Shown here piece after piece: positions 1 to 5,531 of a stretch of 6,570 nt of DNA (positions within the stretch are counted from its first letter, which is position 1; each line of letters starts with the position of its first letter). The notes under the pieces were generated by a model. That model saw nothing but the letters and a program-made list of their open reading frames with translations, was not told where the DNA came from and did not search any database. Source of the stretch: Bacteroidota bacterium (GTDB taxonomy: Bacteria; Bacteroidota; Rhodothermia; Balneolales; Balneolaceae); contig JAGXIS010000164.1 in the NCBI GenBank assembly GCA_024635465.1, positions 1 through 6,570 of the forward strand, read 5' to 3'. The translations under genes and the position numbers were made by a program.

Positions 1-1175
1 ATGAGAGCCATTTCCGGACGTTTTTTCCGGTCGCGATCCCCTCCGCATCCAAAAAGGATGATCAGTTTATCACGCTTTGATTTGAGTTTTTTTAGCGTTG
101 AAGCTACGTTTTCAAGTGCATCGGGTGTGTGAGCATAATCAACGAAAACAGTTGGTGCATCGGAAACAAAATCCGGATGGGTCACTTTTTCGAGTCGACC
201 GGGAGCTCCGTAACACTCCCCAAGCACTTCGCTTACTTTCGCACCATCCAATCCGAGAGCCGTAGAAATTAATAAAGCCTGGACCACATTATAGGCATTA
301 AAGTCTCCGGCCAATGGAGTATGAAGAGGTGTCTCATCAACCTTGATGACCATACCTTCGGGTGCTGAACTTAAAACTGATGCATTAATGAGACCTTTTC
401 CATTGAAGCTGAAGGAGAGAACTTTAGCCGGTGTAGAATTGGTCATCCACTCACCCTTGGGATCGTCAACATTTGTAATAGCCCAACTTTTGTTGTCCAA
501 AGAGTTAAAAAGCAGTTTTTTAGCTGAGGCATACTCTTCCATAGACTTATGATAGTCGAGGTGATCATGACTCAAATTTGTAAAAGCTGCAACAGCAAAA
601 GAGAGGCAGGCGACTCTCTTTTGTCTAAGTGCGTGAGATGAGACTTCCATGACCAAATGTGTACTGCCTGCGTCAACGATCTGGCGCATGTCGTTTGCCA
701 ACTCTATGGGATCTGACGTAGTTAGCCTGCTTTGAAACCGTTTTTGATTGATTCGTTTCTCGACAGTTCCAAGCAGAGAGGCCTTATATCCCATTTTGGT
801 GAGGATTTGCCACACCAAAGTAGCAACGGTTGTTTTACCGTTTGTCCCGGTAATTCCTGTTATGACCAAATTTTTGGCGGGGTTACCCACCATCCATTGT
901 GCAAGGGGTCCTAACAATTTCCGGGTATTTTTAACAGTGATATGTAGAATATCACTATGTAGTTCGACATCTTTCTCAGTTATAATCACGGATGCTCCAT
1001 TCGCAACAGCCTCCTGGATATGATTGTGACCATCCGATTTTAATCCTGAAATGGCAATAAAGATGTCATTGTTTTCAACGACTCTCGAATCTTGACATAG
1101 TTTTCCAAGGGTCTCCGGATTTGAGCCTTCCAGGGAGACCGGTTTACAGAATTCTATGAGTTGATCGATTGTCAT
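1..1175 (-). CDS. murE: UDP-N-acetylmuramoyl-tripeptide synthetase MurE (3' end beyond window)
   Basis: MurE is the cytoplasmic ATP-dependent ligase that adds the third residue (meso-diaminopimelate or L-lysine) to UDP-MurNAc-L-Ala-D-Glu. My translation from the ATG at 1175 is open without a stop for 391 codons to the window edge; about 100 C-terminal residues of a roughly 490-residue protein are missing. Visible Mur ligase features are the P-loop GITGTNGKTT at residues 107-116, TTSDP at 152-156 (UDP-substrate region), MEVSSHAL at 176-183, the lysine expected to be carbamylated (K219, in SAKK), GRLEKV at 327-331 and its surroundings, VDYAHTPDAL at 345-354 and the CGGDRDRKKRPEM stretch at 377-389. 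The amino-acid selecting DNPR-type motif lies outside the window, so DAP versus Lys cannot be read. The start overlaps the ftsI stop (ATGA). There is no clear Shine-Dalgarno sequence before it, so translation probably depends on coupling to ftsI. Family assignment is secure. Confidence 0.97.
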   Translation of the reverse strand, partial: MTIDQLIEFCKPVSLEGSNPETLGKLCQDSRVVENNDIFIAISGLKSDGHNHIQEAVANGASVIITEKDVELHSDILHITVKNTRKLLGPLAQWMVGNPAKNLVITGITGTNGKTTVATLVWQILTKMGYKASLLGTVEKRINQKRFQSRLTTSDPIELANDMRQIVDAGSTHLVMEVSSHALRQKRVACLSFAVAAFTNLSHDHLDYHKSMEEYASAKKLLFNSLDNKSWAITNVDDPKGEWMTNSTPAKVLSFSFNGKGLINASVLSSAPEGMVIKVDETPLHTPLAGDFNAYNVVQALLISTALGLDGAKVSEVLGECYGAPGRLEKVTHPDFVSDAPTVFVDYAHTPDALENVASTLKKLKSKRDKLIILFGCGGDRDRKKRPEMAL

Positions 1176-3319
1176 GAATTTGCTGCTATTGATGAAGTTG
1201 AATTCATACTTCTGGCTCTACCCCTTACGGTGACGGTTCTGCCTTTTTGCATCAGCTCACCGGCTTTTGGGAATTGAGTATAAATTGTGCCTGAACCCAC
1301 GGTTACAATGTGTAACCCTCTGCTCATAAGCAGATAAGTGGCTTGACGCATACTGGTATCTCTAAGATCAGGTATGCGGGCAAAACCATCCGGAATTGAA
1401 TCCGTCGTACTGTTTGATAATCTGATTTCTAGAATTTCATTTCTTTCAAACTCACTTCCGGCGGCCGGTATTTGCTCCGCAACAATATTTCCCTTTCCGA
1501 TAGCTCGATAGGGGATTTGTTGATTTTTCAATATCATTTCTGCGGTTGCAGTATCTAACCCATTCAATTTTGGAGCGACAATACTGTCTTGTTCGGCAAT
1601 ATGCCCATTCAGATTAGATCGGGGAATCGTATTTCCAAGTCCTGATACTCGATTTGCGACTTCTTTAAAAATCGAACCGGCAGTGAATCCACCGTAAATA
1701 CTGGTTCTGGGTTCATCCAGTAGTACGTAAATGACGTATCTAGGGTTTTCAACCGGAAAAAATCCAACAAAACTGGCTCTGTATTGGGCTCTGTAACGTC
1801 CATCAATAAATTTTTGAGCCGTGCCTGTTTTTCCGGCAATTCGAAGTCCATCGATACTTGCCCATCCGGCTGTTCCGGAATCGGATACCACACTTTCAAA
1901 AATGGGTATTATTTTCTGGATTGTTTCTTCATCAGCAACCCTGCGAACTCTCTTTGGTTGTGTACTTTCAATGATATTGCCATATTCATCTCTGATCGAC
2001 TCTACAACAAAAGGTTTCATCAGATGTCCGTTATTAGCGATTGCAGCATAAGCCATTGTGATTTGAAGGGGTGTAGCCTGTACTTCATAACCTATCGACA
2101 TCCATGGGAGAGTTACTTTACTCCACTCGTACGGTCGTTGTAATCGTCCTTCTAATTCACCGGGCAGATCAATCTGTGTGGGTGACCCAAAACCCAGATT
2201 TCGGGCGTATTGGTAGTAGGTTTCGGGTTTGATTCGTTGTGCAATTTCAGATGTAGCTATGTTGGATGATTGAGCAATGACCTGTTTGAAATTGAGGGTT
2301 CCAAGAGGGTCGTGATCTCTCATGGTTTGACCGTGAATCTGAACTTGACCGTTGTCAGGAGTCACAAATAATGCATCAAACGAAACTAAATTTTGGTCTA
2401 CAGCAGCAAGTGCAGTGGTTAGCTTAAATGTAGACCCCGGCTCAATAATATCAGAAACAGCAAAATTTCTTCGATTTTCATTCTCGATGGTGGCTGGTGA
2501 GTTTGGATTAAATGTAGGGTAGTTGGCCATCGCTTTTATCGCGCCGGTTTTCGGATCCATTACGATAATTGTGCCCTTTTTCGCCAGGTGTGTCTTTAAT
2601 CCACTCTCAAGTTCTTCTTCGGCAATTGCCTGTATTTGGCTGTCGATGGTTGTGAATAAAGAGTACCCCTGCATAGGCAACTTTCTTGGAGCTCCTACAT
2701 ATGCAAAGATATTGTTAAATCTATCTTTACGAACTTGTTGAAGGCCATCTTCTCCCTTTAAAATGTCATTATATTTTTGCTCGAGCCCGGCCATGCCATT
2801 CATATCATGATTCATGAATCCGAGTAGATGGGATGCCAGAGTACCAAAATTGTAATTTCGTCGGAACTGTTCTTCCAGAATCAATCCTCTAATGTTCAAT
2901 TCATTCAGATCTTCAAAGACCTGAACAGGAACACTTCTTTCGAGCACAATATATCGGGATCGATTGGGTGCATTTTGAATGCTGTTTTTGTAGTGTTGAA
3001 CAGTTCTTCCCGTATGTCGGGCTATGGTTTGTGAAATTAGTTGTATCTGCTCATTTCTGTCGTTTAGTAATTGAGGGTCCAGAGCTACTTTATAAATGGT
3101 GAGATTTGTAGCCAATTGTGAGCCGTTTGAATCATATATATTACCGCGTTGAGCAGGAATGGGCAGAAAGTCTATGGCTTGAGAGTTCCAAAGTTCACGA
3201 TATCCCTCACCCTCAATGAAGTTTACCCGCAAAATTTGAAGCATAATTCCAGCGGGGAGTAATAGCAGTAGTCCCAATAACAGAAACATTCGTCCCATTA
3301 AAGAGCTTCGTTCACTCAT
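1172..3319 (-). CDS. ftsI: Class B penicillin-binding protein FtsI/PBP3 with two C-terminal PASTA repeats
   Basis: This is a 715-residue septal peptidoglycan transpeptidase, acting in the periplasm and anchored by one N-terminal membrane segment (about residues 9-30, after a short charged N-terminus). The class B dimerisation-domain motif RGNIYDSNG..LA starts at R58. The transpeptidase domain (about 240-555) carries all three catalytic motifs: S296-T-F-K299 (acyl-acceptor serine in EPGSTFKL), S351-S-N353 and K497-T-G499. Two PASTA-like repeats follow, about 578-637 and 645-702, and then a short Ser/Asn-rich tail. E. coli FtsI (588 residues) has no PASTA tail; PASTA repeats are known in FtsI/SpoVD-type PBPs of several phyla. 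The ATG overlaps the ftsL stop by 4 bases (ATGA), and a purine-rich AGAGGA lies just upstream (3323-3328). It sits between ftsL and murE as in typical dcw clusters. SpoVD is an alternative label, but the context argues for the division enzyme. Confidence 0.95.
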   Translation of the reverse strand: MSERSSLMGRMFLLLGLLLLLPAGIMLQILRVNFIEGEGYRELWNSQAIDFLPIPAQRGNIYDSNGSQLATNLTIYKVALDPQLLNDRNEQIQLISQTIARHTGRTVQHYKNSIQNAPNRSRYIVLERSVPVQVFEDLNELNIRGLILEEQFRRNYNFGTLASHLLGFMNHDMNGMAGLEQKYNDILKGEDGLQQVRKDRFNNIFAYVGAPRKLPMQGYSLFTTIDSQIQAIAEEELESGLKTHLAKKGTIIVMDPKTGAIKAMANYPTFNPNSPATIENENRRNFAVSDIIEPGSTFKLTTALAAVDQNLVSFDALFVTPDNGQVQIHGQTMRDHDPLGTLNFKQVIAQSSNIATSEIAQRIKPETYYQYARNLGFGSPTQIDLPGELEGRLQRPYEWSKVTLPWMSIGYEVQATPLQITMAYAAIANNGHLMKPFVVESIRDEYGNIIESTQPKRVRRVADEETIQKIIPIFESVVSDSGTAGWASIDGLRIAGKTGTAQKFIDGRYRAQYRASFVGFFPVENPRYVIYVLLDEPRTSIYGGFTAGSIFKEVANRVSGLGNTIPRSNLNGHIAEQDSIVAPKLNGLDTATAEMILKNQQIPYRAIGKGNIVAEQIPAAGSEFERNEILEIRLSNSTTDSIPDGFARIPDLRDTSMRQATYLLMSRGLHIVTVGSGTIYTQFPKAGELMQKGRTVTVRGRARSMNSTSSIAANS

Positions 3320-3756
3320 TCTTCCTCTTTTTGAATAATGATGACTTGATCTGCAGGGCCTGCATTCACAAAACCGATAAGTCTTGCCTGTTGATAGATC
3401 TCTTTGGGCCCGGTAAGCCTGTCGTATGTCAGTCTCTGTTGGTTGTACACTCTATGGACTCTGTTAAATTGATTTTCGAGTCGATTTACTTCAGCAAGTG
3501 CTTGTTGAGTGTCAAAAACATGACCAATGTAGAGAACCCCGCAAATTCCTATCAAAAAACTTGCGAGAACAACTTTCCAGGGGGTAAAAACCGGAAGTTT
3601 TCTTTTGTTTGGGGTACTATTGAGCCGTCTGCCATAATTTGAGGCAGCGCCGTCTGATTTAAATCCATTACCAAGGGGTACTCGTCTTCTTTTGTTGGAA
3701 GCTGCACCTTTAGATATACCGTTAAATGTTTTCTGTTCAGGAGTTTTTACAAACAT
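3316..3756 (-). CDS. ftsL: FtsL-like cell division membrane protein
   Basis: This 146-residue bitopic protein holds the usual ftsL position between rsmH and ftsI. Residues 1-57 are hydrophilic and strongly basic (for example NKRRR at 21-25 and NKRKL at 50-54), as expected for a cytoplasmic tail. One membrane segment spans about residues 59-80 (WKVVLASFLIGICGVLYIGHVF). A heptad-like helical stretch follows (about 84-113), and a short C-terminal region contains GFVNAGPADQVIII. FtsL family proteins pair with FtsB/DivIC through this periplasmic coiled coil and help activate the FtsW-FtsI synthase. Sequence identity within the family is low, so the call rests on topology, size and position. At 146 residues it is longer than E. 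coli FtsL (121), because of the N-terminal tail. The ATG at 3756 lies 3 bases after the rsmH stop and has a strong Shine-Dalgarno sequence. Its TGA overlaps the ftsI start codon. Confidence 0.82.
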   Translation of the reverse strand: MFVKTPEQKTFNGISKGAASNKRRRVPLGNGFKSDGAASNYGRRLNSTPNKRKLPVFTPWKVVLASFLIGICGVLYIGHVFDTQQALAEVNRLENQFNRVHRVYNQQRLTYDRLTGPKEIYQQARLIGFVNAGPADQVIIIQKEEE

Positions 3757-3759
3757 CTA

Positions 3760-4680
3760 TTAAACCTCCTCAATTTTTTCACCAACACGCAATTTTGCAC
3801 TGCGTGAGGCGGGATTTGATTGAATTTCCTCATCCGAAGGAGTAATGATCTGTTTCGTAATTACATTTAGTGGCTTAAGTGGATTGCCATAAAAATCTTT
3901 CTCAATCTCACCATCAAAATTCCCGCTTTTAAGGAAGTTCTTAACGAGTCTGTCTTCTAAAGAGTGGTAGGAGATAGCAACGATGCGCCCTCCGGGTGCC
4001 AATAATTCTAAAGAGTCTTTTAACCCTCTTTTGAGCATCTCCATTTCACGATTCACCTCAATACGGATAGCCTGAAAAACTCTGGCAACAGATTTGATGA
4101 TATGGGGCCCATAGAGAACATTTTCAATTGCTTTGCGAAGTTCCAATGTAGATTCAATTGGACGGTTATCGATTATTTCCTTTGCAATTTGTCTGCTCAG
4201 TCGCTCTTCACCATAGTGGAAAATAATATCCCTGAGTTTTTCATAATCGTAGCTGTTCACTATATCGTAAGCAGTAATTCCGCTCATTTCACTCATTCGC
4301 ATGTCGAGCGGACCATCATTTTGAAAGCTAAAACCTCGTTCAGGCTCTTTGATTTGGTGAGTTGAAACTCCCAAATCAAAAAAGATTCCGGAAATATTTC
4401 CGTGATATTCAGTTGGTATGATGGTTGATAGATATCCAAAATTTCCGGTGATGGGTATGAATCTTGGGTCACCGCCTATTTTTTCTGCAGCGGCAACATG
4501 TGCTTCTTCATCCTGGTCTACACCCAGTAGCGTTGCACCATCACTGAGGGCTTTCAAAAAGGCAACAGTATGCCCGGCACCACCTAATGTGGCATCTATA
4601 TAAATACCATTAGGGTCTTTAATCAGAAATTCAACCGAAGTGTCCAGCAATACCGGAGTATGTGGGAAAAATGCAGTCAT
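3760..4680 (-). CDS. rsmH: 16S rRNA (cytosine(1402)-N(4))-methyltransferase RsmH (MraW)
   Basis: RsmH is the S-adenosylmethionine-dependent enzyme that N4-methylates C1402 in the decoding centre of 16S rRNA. From the ATG at 4680 the protein has 306 residues, close to the E. coli length (313). Family features include HTPVLL at 7-12, the SAM-binding glycine loop DATLGGAGH at 29-37, the acidic LGVDQDEEA at 52-60, GIFFDLGVSTHQI at 98-110, GFSFQNDGPLDMRM at 116-129, ISYHSLEDRLVK at 236-247 and the C-terminal NPASRSAKLR at 289-298. An in-frame ATG at 4707 would add nine residues and overlap mraZ by 23 bases. I prefer 4680 because AAGGAG sits 9 bases before it, because the family normally begins just before the HxPVLL motif, and because the gap to the mraZ stop is then 4 bases. 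It lies directly downstream of mraZ and upstream of ftsL, the conserved order. Confidence 0.95.
   Translation of the reverse strand: MTAFFPHTPVLLDTSVEFLIKDPNGIYIDATLGGAGHTVAFLKALSDGATLLGVDQDEEAHVAAAEKIGGDPRFIPITGNFGYLSTIIPTEYHGNISGIFFDLGVSTHQIKEPERGFSFQNDGPLDMRMSEMSGITAYDIVNSYDYEKLRDIIFHYGEERLSRQIAKEIIDNRPIESTLELRKAIENVLYGPHIIKSVARVFQAIRIEVNREMEMLKRGLKDSLELLAPGGRIVAISYHSLEDRLVKNFLKSGNFDGEIEKDFYGNPLKPLNVITKQIITPSDEEIQSNPASRSAKLRVGEKIEEV
3765..3770 (-). promoter_or_regulatory. Shine-Dalgarno site of ftsL
   Basis: AGGAGG on the minus strand lies 8 bases before the ftsL ATG, within the last codons of rsmH. It is the strongest ribosome binding site in the window and fixes the ftsL start at 3756. 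Confidence 0.85.
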
Positions 4681-4684
4681 AGTA

Positions 4685-5149
4685 TCAATCTCCTTGCTCA
4701 TATTCATCTCCCATTACTTGTTCAAATAGTTCCTGGTAATACTCCTGACTTAAATCGGAGTCGGCTTCATTTAGTTTATCCGGTGACCAAATCTCGATTC
4801 GGTCTCCACTTCCGATGAATATGGCTGCAGAATCGATGATTGAGTACTCCATGAGGTGAGCGGGGAGTGATAGTCGATTCTGTTTATCTAAAGAGAGGTC
4901 TTCAGCATATCTGAGGAAGTTTCTGATAACTGTACGTCCTTTTAAAGTAAAACTATTAATCTTCGAGAGTCTGTTTTCCACTTGCTCCCATCTGTCTTGG
5001 GGATAAAGATATAGGCAAGGCTCGAGTCCGCGAAGAATGGTGAATTTGTCTTGTGCCTCAGGGTTGACGAGTTTGCGTAGTTTTGCCGGGAAAGCAACAC
5101 GGCCTTTATTATCTACACTGTGTTCATATTGCCCTTTGAAACTTGGCAC
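4685..5149 (-). CDS. mraZ: Transcriptional regulator MraZ
   Basis: MraZ is a DNA-binding protein of the SpoVT/AbrB superfamily and the first gene of most dcw clusters; in E. coli it represses its own operon. The 154-residue protein has the two expected tandem half-domains. The first has YEHSVDNKGRVAFPAKLR (residues 8-25, signature D13..R17); the second has LSLDKQNRLSLPAHL (85-99, signature D88..R92). Length is normal for the family (about 140-155), with an acidic C-terminal tail (EYEQGD). The start is a GTG at 5149; reading upstream in frame gives no other start codon before a TAG at 5186-5188, and the family consensus (M.F.G.YEHS.D.KGR) begins here. Only a weak purine run (AAAGAGA) precedes the GTG. 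Three GTGGG boxes upstream fit known MraZ binding sites, so autoregulation is likely. Its TGA is 4 bases from the preferred rsmH start. Confidence 0.96.
   Translation of the reverse strand: MPSFKGQYEHSVDNKGRVAFPAKLRKLVNPEAQDKFTILRGLEPCLYLYPQDRWEQVENRLSKINSFTLKGRTVIRNFLRYAEDLSLDKQNRLSLPAHLMEYSIIDSAAIFIGSGDRIEIWSPDKLNEADSDLSQEYYQELFEQVMGDEYEQGD
4690..4695 (-). promoter_or_regulatory. Shine-Dalgarno site deciding the rsmH start
   Basis: AAGGAG on the minus strand lies 9 bases before the ATG at 4680. It overlaps the end of mraZ and would fall inside the coding region if the upstream ATG at 4707 were used. That upstream ATG has only a GGGAG directly abutting it, too close to work well. Confidence 0.75.
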
Positions 5150-5166
5150 GGGTTTTCTCTTTAAGT

Positions 5167-5188
5167 GATTGCTAAGCGGCGATTGCTA
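5167..5188 (-). repeat. Short direct repeat in the mraZ leader
   Basis: The 8-base sequence TAGCAATC (minus strand) occurs at 5181-5188 and again at 5167-5174, with a 14-base period, in the untranslated leader of mraZ. The repeat is exact but short; its function is unknown and it could be chance. Confidence 0.4.
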
Positions 5189-5228
5189 TTCTTACCGCAT
5201 GCCGAAAATAGAGAGTTCACCATCTTTC

Positions 5229-5253
5229 CCCACTATTCCCCACATCTGCCCAC
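5229..5253 (-). promoter_or_regulatory. MraZ operator: three GTGGG boxes at 10-bp spacing
   Basis: On the minus strand GTGGG occurs at 5249-5253, 5239-5243 and 5229-5233, exactly 10 bp apart, so all three lie on the same face of the helix. E. coli MraZ is known to bind TGGG direct repeats separated by 5-6 bases just downstream of the mraZ promoter; the pattern and position here match that. The first box directly abuts the proposed -10 element, so bound MraZ would cover the transcription start. A weaker in-phase TGG (5220-5222) could be a degenerate fourth box. The autorepression role is inferred from the family. Confidence 0.85.
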
Positions 5254-5283
5254 AATGTAGTTCAAAAAGTGCTACTATGTCAA
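5254..5283 (-). promoter_or_regulatory. Candidate promoter of the mraZ-rsmH-ftsL-ftsI-murE operon
   Basis: A perfect -35 hexamer TTGACA lies at 5278-5283, followed after 18 bases by TACATT at 5254-5259 as the -10 (4 of 6 to TATAAT; also TA-N2-TT, resembling the first part of the Bacteroidota TAnnTTTG element). Transcription would begin near 5247, inside the MraZ boxes, leaving a leader of about 98 bases. The placement next to the operator is the strongest support; the -10 alone is weak. Confidence 0.6.
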
Positions 5284-5480
5284 GTAAAAAGTTTTTGGGT
5301 GGGAATCAGATATTCAAAGTAGAGAAACTATAAAGGTACTTTGACGATTTTTGGGTAATTTTCGTGGATCAAAAGTGCATTTGAGGACCCATAAAAGCAG
5401 ATTTGCTTTAAAACTGGAGAAGAGAAGTTTTTTTAAAAATTATACTGTGTGGAAGAGAGTGGGAGATCCGGTCATGCAAT

Positions 5481-5510
5481 CAAAAAGAAAGCCCCATAAT
5501 ATTATGGAGC
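5481..5510 (-). terminator. Rho-independent terminator downstream of thrA
   Basis: On the minus strand, 21 bases after the thrA stop, an 8-bp stem (GCTCCATA with TATGGGGC, one G-U pair) closes a 4-base loop (5491-5510) and is followed by TTTCTTTTTG (5481-5490). It separates thrA from the mraZ operon. The near-palindrome would also fold on the plus strand, but no plus-strand T-run follows it. Confidence 0.85.
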
Positions 5511-5531
5511 AATCAATTTTAGCTTGGTTTT

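Larger units (their letters stand above)
5150..5531. other. Intergenic control region between thrA and mraZ
   Basis: This 382-base non-coding stretch holds, in minus-strand order, the thrA terminator (5481-5510), an AT-rich stretch around 5428-5445, about 150 bases in which I see nothing clear, the proposed mraZ promoter (5254-5283), the MraZ boxes (5229-5253), and a leader of about 98 bases ending at the GTG. A 6-bp inverted repeat (AAAGCA/TGCTTT, 5394-5409) has no T-run and no evident role. Frames open on either strand here are short and have no recognisable family features. Confidence 0.8.

Noticed and set aside
343..552. Plus-strand open frame within murE
   Set aside because: It is antisense to a continuous, well conserved murE reading frame; the protein has no recognisable features.
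732..1023. Two overlapping plus-strand open frames opposite the murE P-loop region
   Set aside because: Both are shadows of the conserved ATP-binding part of MurE on the opposite strand.
1609..2143. Minus- and plus-strand frames inside ftsI, up to 119 codons
   Set aside because: They overlap the transpeptidase domain that carries the KTG motif; no independent coding signal is seen.
3331..3642. Plus-strand frame of 103 codons opposite ftsL
   Set aside because: ftsL has the expected topology, a strong ribosome binding site and the correct position in the cluster; the antisense product resembles nothing known.
4102..4603. Plus-strand open frames opposite rsmH
   Set aside because: They are antisense to conserved methyltransferase motifs and have no start signals.
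5394..5409. Inverted repeat AAAGCA/TGCTTT considered as a terminator
   Set aside because: The stem has only 6 bp, mostly A-T pairs, with no T-run on either side and no gene ending nearby.
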